Assembly (NCBI GenBank): GCA_963816925.1
Contig: CAWFMY010000039.1
Span: 82,723-146,722 of the forward strand
Length of the DNA: 64,000 nucleotides
Direction of reading: 5' to 3'
DNA from: CAIWHR01 sp963816925
GTDB lineage: Bacteria > Pseudomonadota > Gammaproteobacteria > Burkholderiales > Casimicrobiaceae
Positions 16,666 to 24,658 of this stretch are shown piece by piece (the stretch's first letter is position 1; every line of letters begins with the position of its first letter). The notes below the pieces were generated by a model that saw nothing but the letters and a program-made list of their open reading frames with translations, was not told where the DNA came from and searched no databases. The translations under genes and the position numbers were made by a program.

Positions 16666-17970
16666 CTACTCCAGCGCGTACAGGCTGCCGTCCGTGCTGC
16701 CGAAGTACACGACGCCGCCGACGACGAGCGGCGAGGAATAGATCGACCCCGCGCTGTTCTGGCGCTCCAGGCCGATCGTCGGCGCTTCGCGCCAGCCGGA
16801 CGAGGACACCATCGGCGAATTGAATTTGCGGTCCGCGGTGAGCGCCCAGCCGTCATTGCGCTTCGAGGCGTCGGTCTCGAATGCCCACAGCAGATCCCCG
16901 CTGTCGAGGTCGCGCGCTTCCAGCGTGCCGTTGAGGACCCCGGTGAAGACGACGCTTCCCGCCACCGACGGCGACGAAAAGATGTACGCCTTGCTTTGCT
17001 TCTCGGCGATCGGCTTCCCGGTCTTGGCATCGAGCACGTGGTAGAGGGCCGAATCCGACGTGCCGAAGATCACCTTGCCATTGGCAACCGCGGGCGAGCT
17101 GATCACCCAGCTGCCGGCATTGTCGAAGCGCCATCTTTCCTTGCCGGTCGCAGCGTCGATCGCATACAGATTCGAGTCGCGGCATCCCGTGTACACCACG
17201 CCGCCAACGACCGCGGGCGACGACTGGAATCCGACCTGGTTGTGGATCACCGGGTCCTCACCGCCGTGGAAGCGCCACTTCTCCGCTCCGGTGTCGGCGT
17301 CCACCGCGTAGAAATAACTGTCCCAGCTGCCGAAATAGAGGACGCCCTCCGCGTACGCCGGCGAAGCGTGCACGACATCGCCTGTCTTGAATTTCCATTT
17401 CAGATCGCCGGACACGGTGTCGAGCGCGTAGACGTTGCCGTCGCCGCTGCCGAAATAAACAGCCCCGCGCACCACGGCCGGGCTCGACAGGAACACGTCG
17501 AAGGCGTCGGCGATGGTCTGCGTCTTCGGTTGGAACCCATGCAGCCCTTTCGCCTCGAAGCGCCGCTCGCCGCCGGTCGAGAATTTCCAGCGCGTGGCGC
17601 CGGTGCGCGTGTCGAGCGCGTGGAATTTGCCGTCGTAGCTGCCGATGTACAGGGTTTCGCCGTCGATGGCGGGGGTCGACGGCACCGGGCCGCCCAGCTT
17701 GTGCTTCCAGAGCTGATGACCGTCGGCCGCGTCGACCGCGTAGACGTTGCCGTCGTCGCCGCCGAAGTAGATGACGCCGTCCTTGTAGACGGGCGACGAG
17801 ACGACACGGTCGCCGGTCGGGAATTTCCATTTGACGCGATGGAACTCGCGTGGACCTGCGCCGCCATACGCACCGGTATGCGCGACATCGCCGCGAAACA
17901 TCGATTGGGCGTTCGTCACGCCGGACGAAAGGACACCCGCCGCCGCGAGCGCCAGCAGGGCGGTCTTCAT
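16666..17970 (-). CDS. Secreted PQQ-like beta-propeller protein
   Basis: A 434-residue protein with signal peptide MKTALLALAAAGVLSS ending near TNAQS. The body is a series of repeats of about 45-50 residues of the form SSPVYKDGVIYFGGDDGNVYAVDAADG, followed by W at the end of each blade (GHQLWKH, ATRWKF, DLKWKF, EKWRF, ERWRF). This matches the PQQ_2/BamB fold of seven or eight blades. There is no lipobox, so it is not BamB itself, and the calcium/PQQ residues of quinoprotein dehydrogenases are not evident. Its start overlaps the stop of the next upstream gene by four bases, suggesting the two products act together. Confidence 0.85.
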   Translation of the reverse strand: MKTALLALAAAGVLSSGVTNAQSMFRGDVAHTGAYGGAGPREFHRVKWKFPTGDRVVSSPVYKDGVIYFGGDDGNVYAVDAADGHQLWKHKLGGPVPSTPAIDGETLYIGSYDGKFHALDTRTGATRWKFSTGGERRFEAKGLHGFQPKTQTIADAFDVFLSSPAVVRGAVYFGSGDGNVYALDTVSGDLKWKFKTGDVVHASPAYAEGVLYFGSWDSYFYAVDADTGAEKWRFHGGEDPVIHNQVGFQSSPAVVGGVVYTGCRDSNLYAIDAATGKERWRFDNAGSWVISSPAVANGKVIFGTSDSALYHVLDAKTGKPIAEKQSKAYIFSSPSVAGSVVFTGVLNGTLEARDLDSGDLLWAFETDASKRNDGWALTADRKFNSPMVSSSGWREAPTIGLERQNSAGSIYSSPLVVGGVVYFGSTDGSLYALE

Positions 17971-18695
17971 GACGCGCTCCCCGCGGCGCGGCGCAAGGTC
18001 AGCGGCAACTCGAGCGGCCCCATTTCGAGCGTGCCCCGGATCTCGCCGGTGTCCTTGCCGATGCGACCTTCGAAGGCGATCTGATTGACCGGCGATTCGA
18101 TCCGGAGGAGGTTGCCGTCCTGGACCACGAGGTCGACCGGCAGGTCGTTGACGCGCTTGCCGACGATGACGAACTTGGCGGTCGCGCCGGAATCGGCGTG
18201 GTTTTCAAGGGTGATCGTCACCTGCCGCGGATACCCGCCGAGCTCGAACTCGCCGCTCCAGCGCGCTGCGAGTTCGCGCGTGACCGGCGTGCTGTGCGCA
18301 GGGGCCTCGACCTGCGCCGGGCCGACTTTCCTCAATGAAAAGCTCGCGGCGTTGCCACCCTGCCGCATCTCGCCCGCCATGCGGTCGACGTTCGACCATT
18401 TCGCCCTGAACGTTGCCGGCCCGTAGGGCGGGGCGCCCAGCGCGGTGACCAGGTCGAAGGCGACCTCGGTGTCGGTCACGACGATGTTCGTCAGCGGCGC
18501 GCCCTTGATGCCGAGCCCGGGCACGATGATCGATCCGGCCCACGCGCCCGTGGCATCCTGCGCGAGGTCGACCACGAGCGGCAAGCCGTTGCCGGGGATT
18601 TCCGCCCGGCCTTCCCAGCGGCCGCCCGGAACCTGTCCGGCAGCCCCGGCGACAACAGGAATCGCCAGCAGAACCGTGAGCAATGTCCGTCGCAT
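17967..18695 (-). CDS. Secreted protein of unknown function, lipocalin-like beta-rich
   Basis: A 242-residue exported protein: signal MRRTLLTVLLAIPVVAGAA. The mature part has two similar beta-rich halves. The first (GRWEGRAEIPGNGLPLVVDL) resembles the N-terminal domain found before serine hydrolases in some bacteria, and the second (ARWSGEFELGGYPRQVTITL) repeats the pattern; no hydrolase part follows. The ATG at 18695 is preferred over one 30 codons upstream because it starts a signal peptide. It overlaps the beta-propeller gene (ATGA), so it is probably the first gene of a two-gene operon. I do not recognise the family with certainty. Confidence 0.7.
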   Translation of the reverse strand: MRRTLLTVLLAIPVVAGAAGQVPGGRWEGRAEIPGNGLPLVVDLAQDATGAWAGSIIVPGLGIKGAPLTNIVVTDTEVAFDLVTALGAPPYGPATFRAKWSNVDRMAGEMRQGGNAASFSLRKVGPAQVEAPAHSTPVTRELAARWSGEFELGGYPRQVTITLENHADSGATAKFVIVGKRVNDLPVDLVVQDGNLLRIESPVNQIAFEGRIGKDTGEIRGTLEMGPLELPLTLRRAAGSAS

Positions 18696-18848
18696 GATCT
18701 CCCCCCGGATGAGTGCTGCGTGGTGTCGCGGGGATCGTACGGGAGACCGGTGCGGCCGCGACGGCGGGGCGACAAGCCGCGCCAACGGGCGACAAGATGC
18801 ACATGCATGCGATAGCGCGGGACGGCGCGCCGGCGCGGCCCCGAAAAC

Positions 18849-18875
18849 GAAACGGGACCCGCGGGTCCCGTTTTC
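18849..18875. terminator. Bidirectional intrinsic terminator between the lipocalin-like gene and erpA
   Basis: AACGGGACCC (18851-18860) and GGGTCCCGTT (18863-18872) form a perfect palindrome with a two-base centre, followed by TTTTC on the plus strand. On the minus strand it is followed by TTTCGTTTTC. It lies 23 bp after the erpA stop, so it most likely ends the erpA transcript. Confidence 0.8.
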
Positions 18876-18897
18876 TACGCCAATCAGTGGCGAAGGG

Positions 18898-19248
18898 TCA
18901 GGCCGAGAAGCTCGACCCGCAGCCGCAGGTGGTGGTCGCGTTCGGGTTCTTGATGACGAACTGCGCGCCCTCGAGGCCCTCGGTGTAGTCGATTTCGGCG
19001 CCGACCAGGTACTGGTAGCTCATCGGGTCGATCAGCAGCGTCACGCCGTTCTTGACCATCGCCGTGTCGTCCTCGTTGACGACCTCGTCGAACGTGAAGC
19101 CGTACTGGAAGCCCGAGCAGCCTCCGCCGGTGACGAAGACGCGAAGCTTGAGGTCCGCGTTGCCCTCTTCTTCGATCAGCGACTTCACTTTTTCCGCGGC
19201 GTTGTCGGTGAAGACCAGCGGGGCGGGCATCTCGGTCATGTCGTTCAT
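18898..19248 (-). CDS. erpA: Iron-sulfur cluster insertion protein ErpA
   Basis: A 116-residue A-type iron-sulfur carrier. The three conserved cysteines are seen in VTGGGCSGFQYGF and in TTCGCGSSF at the C-terminus. It passes [Fe-S] clusters to apoproteins in the cytoplasm. The start follows AAGGAG at ideal distance, ruling out two upstream in-frame ATGs. It follows the bactofilin gene on the minus strand and ends at a strong terminator. Confidence 0.96.
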   Translation of the reverse strand: MNDMTEMPAPLVFTDNAAEKVKSLIEEEGNADLKLRVFVTGGGCSGFQYGFTFDEVVNEDDTAMVKNGVTLLIDPMSYQYLVGAEIDYTEGLEGAQFVIKNPNATTTCGCGSSFSA

Positions 19249-19370
19249 GGGTACTCCTTGGGTACTGCCTACGACCATTATGGGATTCCCCCCTCGCCGC
19301 CGCAACCCTGCCGACTATAGGGTCGGTCAGGGCTGCGGCCGGGGTTTTGGCACCCCCCGGTCCGAAAAAG

Positions 19371-19779
19371 CTATTCCGAAGCGGCTCGCTTCAATTCGAC
19401 CACCGATGCCGTTCCCGGTTCGGCGTGGTTCAACCGGCCTTCGATCACCGCGCCGACGTGCATCTCCAGCGTCTTGTAAGCTCACGTCGCCGGTCACCCG
19501 CGAATGCACCTGCAACTCGAGATAGTCGTCCGCGGACACGGGGCCGTTGACCGTGCCGTTGATGACGATGTGCGATACGCGGATCTCGCCGTCGACGCGC
19601 GCCTGCTCGCTGATCACCAGCGTGCCCGGCTCGCCGTCCGTCGATACCACGTTGCCATGCACAATGCCGTCGATCCGCAGGCCGCCCTTGAAATTGACGT
19701 TGCCGTCGACAATCGTTCCGGCCCCGATCAGGCTGTCGATCCGCTTTTGCGGCGGCGTGTGCTTCTTCCGCTCGAACAT
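19371..19779 (-). CDS. Bactofilin (polymer-forming cytoskeletal protein), one frame break
   Basis: A bactofilin of about 135 residues. The rigid beta-helix core is visible as SLIGAGTIVDGNVNFKGGLRIDG, GNVVSTDGEPGTLVIS and VDGEIRVSHIVINGTVNG. Bactofilins polymerise into membrane-associated filaments that position cell-wall enzymes. The frame breaks near 19478: removing one T restores YKTLEMHVGAVIEG and the natural end ELKRAASE at 19371, while the uncorrected frame gives an arginine-rich tail. It lies between a DUF6776-like gene and erpA on the minus strand. The linkage to M23 peptidase and anmK genes nearby fits a role in the envelope. Confidence 0.88.
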
Positions 19780-19789
19780 ATGGGTCTCC

Positions 19790-20569
19790 TTACGGGATCA
19801 CAAGCGTCCGGGTGGCCCGCGCCGTGGCCTGGCCGGCCTCGAAGGCGCGCGCCGTCACCGAGCGCACCTGGGCGCCGGCCGGGACCCGGATCGTCCCTTC
19901 AAGCCGCTGATAATACTTGAATTTGAGCTTGAGCGCCGACGCCGAGTCCGGCTGCTCGTCGGGCAGGTTGACGACCAGGGGACGCGCGGCGATGCCGTCC
20001 GCCGGTGGCGGCAGGACCGTCGCCTGCAGCGTGAGCCCGCCTTCGAACTCGTCGCGCGGCGTTCCGCCGCGCACCACGAGCACGCTGTAGTGGTACGCCT
20101 CGTCGCGCTCGCGCTCCACCACGAGCCGCTGGATCGCGAGGCCGACCTGCTTGCTGGAGTCGGAGACGAGCTTTTGCAGAAACGACAGCTCTTCCTTGAG
20201 CTGCGTGTTCTCGGCCATGAGCTCCATGGCCTGCTTCGACAACGTCGTCTGCGCGCCGGCGGTCATCGCGAGCTCGCTTTCGAGCTGCGAATTGCGCGCC
20301 CGGAGCGTGGTCACGTCGGCGTGCATCTTCGCGTTGTCGGACTCGAGCGTTTCGAGCCTTGCCGCGATCTCCTTGCGGTTGAAGCCGCCGAAGATCTGCC
20401 CGAAGTCGAAGCCCCACCACCACATGCCGCCGACGATGCCGAGGAGCGCCACCACGACCGTCGCGCGCCACGGCCACGGCAGATGCGAGCGCACCGCCAT
20501 CCGCGGCGCGTCGATGCGGAAGTGCCGGAAGAATTGACGCGCGCGGCGCCACGAAGCAGGCAGCGCCAC
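19790..20569 (-). CDS. Membrane-anchored coiled-coil protein (DUF6776-like)
   Basis: A 259-residue protein with one membrane helix at about residues 35-55 (ATVVVALLGIVGGMWWWG). A coiled coil follows over residues 65-140 (ARLETLESDNAKMHADVTTL, QLKEELSFLQKLVSD), then a C-terminal beta-rich domain. It resembles the DUF6776 proteins found next to bactofilin genes in betaproteobacteria. The function is unknown. Its position 10 bp upstream of bactofilin suggests it may tether or organise bactofilin filaments at the inner membrane; that is inference from context. Confidence 0.75.
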   Translation of the reverse strand: MALPASWRRARQFFRHFRIDAPRMAVRSHLPWPWRATVVVALLGIVGGMWWWGFDFGQIFGGFNRKEIAARLETLESDNAKMHADVTTLRARNSQLESELAMTAGAQTTLSKQAMELMAENTQLKEELSFLQKLVSDSSKQVGLAIQRLVVERERDEAYHYSVLVVRGGTPRDEFEGGLTLQATVLPPPADGIAARPLVVNLPDEQPDSASALKLKFKYYQRLEGTIRVPAGAQVRSVTARAFEAGQATARATRTLVIP

Positions 20570-20579
20570 GGGAATCCGC

Positions 20580-21611
20580 TTACGGCAGGACCGGCGGCGC
20601 GGTCAGGCCCGTGGTCTCGGGCAGCCCGAACATGAGGTTCATGTTCTGGATCGCCTGTCCCGCGGCGCCTTTGACGAGGTTGTCCTGCACGGCGAGGATC
20701 ACCGCGATGTCGCCGCCCTCCGGCCGGTGCACGGCGATCCGGCAGACGTTGGCGGCGCGGGTCGAGCGGGTGTCGGGCTCGCTCCGCGGCGGCATCACGT
20801 CGACGAAGGGCTCGCCCGCGTACCGCTTCTCGTAGAGCGCCTGCAAGTCGACATCGGACTTCGTGAGCCGCACGTAGAGCGTGGCCTGCATGCCGCGGAT
20901 CATCGGCACGAGATGCGGAATGAACACGAGCGAGACCGGCCCGCGCGCGACCTTGCCGAGCTCCTGGACGATTTCCGGGTGATGGCGATGGCCGTTGACG
21001 CCGTACGACTTGAAGTTGTCGGAGGCCTCCGGGAAGATGAGGCCCATCTCCGCCTTGCGCCCGGCGCCCGACACGCCGGACTTGCAGTCGGCGATCAGAT
21101 GCTCGGTGTCGGCGATTCCTGCTTCGAGCAGCGGCCAGAGCCCGAGCTGCACGACGGTCGGATAACAGCCGGGATTGCCGACGATGCGCGCGCGCTTGAC
21201 GGCGTCGCGGTTGAGCTCCGTCAGCCCGTAGGCCGCCTCGGCGAGGAGCTCGGGACACGCGTGCGAAATCCGGTACCACTTCTCGAAGGCGGCGACGTCC
21301 TTGATCCGGAAGTCGGCGGCGAGGTCGATCATGCGCACGCCGGCGCCGACGAGCTCGCGCGCCTGCGCCATCGCGACACCGTGTGGCGTCGCGAAGAACA
21401 CGAGATCGCAGGACTTGAGATCCGTGCCGGCGGGATCGGAAAACTCGAGATCGTAATGGCCCCGGAGGCTCTGGAACATCGAGGCGACCTTCGTGCCCGC
21501 GTCCTTGCGCGACGTGATCGCGCGGACCTCGGCGTCCGGATGCGAGGCGAGCAGGCGGAGGAGCTCGACGCCGGTGTAGCCGGTGCCGCCGACGATGCCG
21601 ATCTTGATCAT
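20580..21611 (-). CDS. argC: N-acetyl-gamma-glutamyl-phosphate reductase
   Basis: A 343-residue ArgC, the NADPH-dependent third step of arginine biosynthesis. It has the N-terminal nucleotide loop IGIVGGTGYTGVELLRLL, the catalytic cysteine in GNPGCYPTVVQLG, and the histidine segment NGHRHHPEI. A TAGAAT box on the minus strand (ATTCTA, 21637-21642) lies 26 bp upstream of the start. It begins a minus-strand run argC-DUF6776-bactofilin-erpA, and argH of the same pathway is 3 kb away on the same strand. Confidence 0.96.
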   Translation of the reverse strand: MIKIGIVGGTGYTGVELLRLLASHPDAEVRAITSRKDAGTKVASMFQSLRGHYDLEFSDPAGTDLKSCDLVFFATPHGVAMAQARELVGAGVRMIDLAADFRIKDVAAFEKWYRISHACPELLAEAAYGLTELNRDAVKRARIVGNPGCYPTVVQLGLWPLLEAGIADTEHLIADCKSGVSGAGRKAEMGLIFPEASDNFKSYGVNGHRHHPEIVQELGKVARGPVSLVFIPHLVPMIRGMQATLYVRLTKSDVDLQALYEKRYAGEPFVDVMPPRSEPDTRSTRAANVCRIAVHRPEGGDIAVILAVQDNLVKGAAGQAIQNMNLMFGLPETTGLTAPPVLP

Positions 21612-21720
21612 GAAGGTCTCGTTCGCAGGTAAATTGATTCTAGCACCGGCATCCCGGAACTATGACGCCGGCATGGCGGCGCGGTTCCCTCGGCTGCTCC
21701 CGGCTGCGCTCCGTCGCGTC

Positions 21721-21755
21721 GAAAATGCGAAAGCCGCCTCGCAGGCGGCTTTCGC
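21721..21755 (-). terminator. Intrinsic terminator of the rplM-rpsI operon
   Basis: GCGAAAGCCGCCT and AGGCGGCTTTCGC form a perfect 13-bp stem with a 3-nt loop (21727-21755), followed on the minus strand by ATTTTC. It lies 25 bp after the rpsI stop. Confidence 0.88.
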
Positions 21756-21780
21756 GCGGAGCGAGCGAGCGATCGCGTCG

Positions 21781-22173
21781 CTAGCGCTTCGAGAACTGCT
21801 TGCGCTTGCGCGCCTTGTGGAGGCCGACCTTCTTTCGCTCCACCTCGCGCGCGTCGCGCGTCACGAGGCCGGCCTTCGACAGCGTGGGCTTCAACGCCGC
21901 GTCGTAGTCGATCAGCGCCCGGGTGATGCCGTGGCGCACCGCGCCGGCCTGTCCCGATTCGCCGCCGCCTTCGACGTTGATCATGATGTCGAACGACGCT
22001 TCGTGGTTCGTGAGCTTCAGCGGCTGGCGGATGACCATGCGGCCCGTGTCGCGCGAGAAGAACACGTCGGCCGGCTTTTCGTTGACGACGATGTTGCCGG
22101 TGCCCTTCTTGAGGAACACGCGGGCGACGGCGCTCTTGCGGCGGCCGGTGCCGTAGTAATAGTTGCCGATCAT
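21781..22173 (-). CDS. rpsI: 30S ribosomal protein S9
   Basis: A 130-residue S9, normal length. The N-terminus NYYYGTGRRKSAVARVFL and the C-terminal tail KARKRKQFSKR, which reaches into the ribosomal P site, are both intact. It follows rplM by 5 bp, the universal pair, and ends at a strong intrinsic terminator. Confidence 0.98.
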   Translation of the reverse strand: MIGNYYYGTGRRKSAVARVFLKKGTGNIVVNEKPADVFFSRDTGRMVIRQPLKLTNHEASFDIMINVEGGGESGQAGAVRHGITRALIDYDAALKPTLSKAGLVTRDAREVERKKVGLHKARKRKQFSKR

Positions 22174-22178
22174 GGGTG

Positions 22179-22607
22179 TCAGATGTCCAGTGTCTTGGGT
22201 TGCTGGGCCGAATGCGGGTGGGCGGTGCCGGCGTAGCACTTGAGCTTCTTCAGCATCTTGTACCCGAGCGGTCCCTTGGGCAGCATGCCCTTGACCGCCT
22301 TCTCGAGCGCGCGGCCCGGGAACCGCGCCTGCATCTTGGAGAAGTTGGTCGTGCGGATGCCGCCAGGGTAACCGCTGTGGCGGTGGTAGAGCTTGTCCTC
22401 GGCCTTGTTGCCGGTGACGCGGATCTTCTCGACGTTGGTCACGACGATGAAGTCGCCAGTGTCGACGTGCGGCGTGAAGATCGGCTTGTGCTTGCCGCGC
22501 AGGCGGAGCGCAATCTGGCTCGCGAGGCGGCCCAGCACCTTGTCCGTGGCGTCCACCACGAACCAATCCCGCACCACTTCGTGGGGCTTGGCGGAATAGG
22601 TTTTCAT
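22179..22607 (-). CDS. rplM: 50S ribosomal protein L13
   Basis: A 142-residue L13 with the family marks WFVVDATDKVLGRLAS, GDFIVVTNVEKI, KLYHRHSGYPGG and MLPKGPLGYKML. The ribosome site AAGGACAGG precedes the ATG. It is the first gene of the rplM-rpsI transcript; a good sigma-70 promoter is seen about 75 bp upstream. Confidence 0.98.
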   Translation of the reverse strand: MKTYSAKPHEVVRDWFVVDATDKVLGRLASQIALRLRGKHKPIFTPHVDTGDFIVVTNVEKIRVTGNKAEDKLYHRHSGYPGGIRTTNFSKMQARFPGRALEKAVKGMLPKGPLGYKMLKKLKCYAGTAHPHSAQQPKTLDI

Positions 22608-22680
22608 CGTTTTTTCCTGTCCTTACTTGCGTACTTGACTGCGTGCGTTCCCGTTTCGGGCATTTTCAGCAAAGTCTTGG

Positions 22681-22710
22681 ATGATAATCGTTTTTGGCTA
22701 TTCCGGTCAA
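22681..22710 (-). promoter_or_regulatory. rplM-rpsI promoter
   Basis: On the minus strand TTGACC (22705-22710) and TATCAT (22681-22686) are spaced by 18 bp, and the expected start site gives a leader of about 65 nt before rplM. Both boxes match the sigma-70 consensus at five of six positions. Confidence 0.7.
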
Positions 22711-22835
22711 GGCGGCCCGCGCGCGGCTCGGGTTGAATTGGCCTCTTGCGCACCGCACAATTGCCCATGGGGACGGCGGGTGAGCGGTCACTGCGGTCGA
22801 TGACCCGGCTACGTAGATAGGTATCATTTAACATC

Positions 22836-23273
22836 ATGAAAACAAAGATAAAATGGGTTGACGGCGTCAGTTTCGTCGGGGAATCCGGCAGCGGGCACGC
22901 GGTCGTCATCGACGGGGCGCCCGAACACGGCGGCCGGAATATCGGCGTGCGGCCGGTGGAGCTCGTCCTGATGGGCGCCGCCGCGTGCGCCGCGTTCGAC
23001 GTCGTCCACATCCTGAAAAAAGCCCGGCAGCCGGTCGCCGATTGCGTGGTCGAGGCCGAGGCGGAGCGGGCCGCTACCGATCCTCGCGTCTTCACGAAGA
23101 TCCATCTCAAGTTCGCGGTGGCCGGACATGGCCTCGAAGCGCGCCACGTCGAGCGCGCGGTCAAGCTGTCCAAGGACAAGTATTGCTCGGCGACGATCAT
23201 GCTCGCCGCGACCGCGGAAATCACCTTCGAGATCGACGTCGTCGACGGCGATCGGGTGCCGAACCGCCCCTGA
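22836..23273 (+). CDS. OsmC family peroxiredoxin-like protein
   Basis: A 145-residue OsmC-fold protein. The two reactive cysteines of the family are present, in MGAAACAAFDVVHIL (about residue 49) and in SKDKYCSATIML (about 113). This group reduces organic or fatty-acid hydroperoxides in the cytoplasm. The gene is alone on the plus strand between rplM and a convergent copper-chaperone-like gene. The upstream region is A/T-rich near the start (GGTATCATTTAACATC), but no clear promoter pair is visible. Confidence 0.9.
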   Translation: MKTKIKWVDGVSFVGESGSGHAVVIDGAPEHGGRNIGVRPVELVLMGAAACAAFDVVHILKKARQPVADCVVEAEAERAATDPRVFTKIHLKFAVAGHGLEARHVERAVKLSKDKYCSATIMLAATAEITFEIDVVDGDRVPNRP

Positions 23274-23284
23274 TGCGTCAGGCC

Positions 23285-23776
23285 TCAGTTGGGTTTCGCG
23301 TCGGGCTCGGGTGGCGGCGGCAGGATCACGCCGCGCACGAGGACTTCTATCGCGATCGTGTTGCGCGCGTTCCCCTTGACCTCGACGAATTCCAGCGTCA
23401 GCGGCACGTTCGCGCCCGGCGGAAGGTTTTCGACGATGTCACGCAACTCGAGGCGGTTGCCGTTGAGGGCAAAGCGCGTCTCCTTGCCGCCCGGGAGCTC
23501 GAATTCCTTGACCGTCTTTTCCGTGGAGGTGCCGTCGGGATTCTGATCGACGAGCACGATGGCGACGGACTTCGCCAGCGGTGACGACGCCCCGACGAGC
23601 TTCAACGGAACGTCGGTCGTGATGTCGACGTAGATGCCATTCGGCACGGCGCCCGCGCGCGCCGGCCGCATCCAGGCATTCTTCAGCGTGATGTCGGCCG
23701 CGCCGGCGCTCGCGCACAGGCCAAGGAAAAGCGCCGCGGCGACGGCGCTGCGCAGGCAGGAAAGCGAATCGTTCAT
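23285..23776 (-). CDS. PCu(A)C-like secreted protein lacking the copper ligands
   Basis: A 163-residue exported protein (signal ending CASAGAA) with the overall layout of the PCu(A)C copper chaperone: NAWMRPARAGAVPNGIYVDI, LVGASSPLAKSVAI, FELPGGKETRF and LPPGANVPLTLEFV. The metal site of the family, H-x-M near SSP and a second H-x-M after the PGG segment, is absent: those places read SVAIVLVD and RLELRDIV. It is therefore unlikely to bind Cu(I) in the known way. Its start overlaps the end of the beta-hydroxyacid dehydrogenase gene by four bases. Confidence 0.75.
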   Translation of the reverse strand: MNDSLSCLRSAVAAALFLGLCASAGAADITLKNAWMRPARAGAVPNGIYVDITTDVPLKLVGASSPLAKSVAIVLVDQNPDGTSTEKTVKEFELPGGKETRFALNGNRLELRDIVENLPPGANVPLTLEFVEVKGNARNTIAIEVLVRGVILPPPPEPDAKPN

Positions 23777-24658
23777 CTTGGTTTCCGGAGCAGTCGAATC
23801 AAACTGGAAGTGTCGCGGCGCCCGCCGCCTTCCGCCTGCAGCCGCGCGTAGAACTGGTCCACGAGTGCGGTGACCGGCAGTTGCGCGCCGTTGGCGCGGG
23901 CCTCCGCGAGGCAGATGCCGAGGTCCTTGCGCATCCAGTCGACCGCGAATCCGAAGTCGAACTGGTCGGCGACCATCGTCTTGCCGCGATTGTCCATCTG
24001 CCAGGACTGTGCCGCGCCCTTGCCGATCACGTCGAGGACCGCCAGCGGCGTCGAGCCCGGCCTTCTCCGCGAAGCTGATGCCCTCGGCCAGCGCCTGCGC
24101 CATTCCCGCGATGCAGATCTGGTTGACCATCTTGGCGAGCTGTCCGCTGCCGGGCCCGCCCAGCAGCGTGACGGCGCGCGCGTAGCAGTTGACGACCGGG
24201 CCGGCGCGCGCGAAGTCCGACTCGGCGCCGCCGCACATGATCGTGAGCTTGCCGTTCTCGGCGCCGGCCTGCCCGCCGGAAACCGGCGCGTCGAGGAAGC
24301 CCACACCTTTCGCGGCCGCGGCGGCGTGGACCTCGCGCGCGACCTGCGCGGACGCGGTGGTGTGGTCGACGAGCACCGCGCCTTTGCGCATGGACGACAG
24401 CGCGCCTTCGGCGCCCAGCGCCACGGCGCGGACGTCGTCGTCGTTGCCGACACACATCATCACGAGCTCGGCGCCGGCCGCGGCGGCCGCGGGCGTCGCC
24501 GCCGCGGCGCCCCCATGTTGCGCGACCCACTGCGCGGCCCTGGCCGGCGTCCGGTTGTACACGGTGACGCGATGGCCGGCCGCGGCGAGGTGCCCCGCCA
24601 TCGGATAGCCCATCACGCCAAGTCCGAGGAAGGCCACGTTTCGCGCTTCGATCGTCAT
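23773..24658 (-). CDS. NAD(P)-dependent beta-hydroxyacid dehydrogenase (HIBADH/GarR family), one frame break
   Basis: A protein of about 294 residues. N-terminal cofactor loop VAFLGLGVMGYPMAGHLAAAG and VYNRT, catalytic-domain signature FLDAPVSGGQAGAENG, the lysine region GQLAKMVNQICIAG, and FDFGFAVDWMRKDLGI near the end. The family oxidises 3-hydroxyisobutyrate or reduces tartronate semialdehyde; the substrate here is unknown. One extra base near 24055 breaks the frame between AEKAGLDA and LAVLDVIGKG; the length leaves remainder 1. The start overlaps the argH stop, so it is coupled to argH. Confidence 0.88.
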
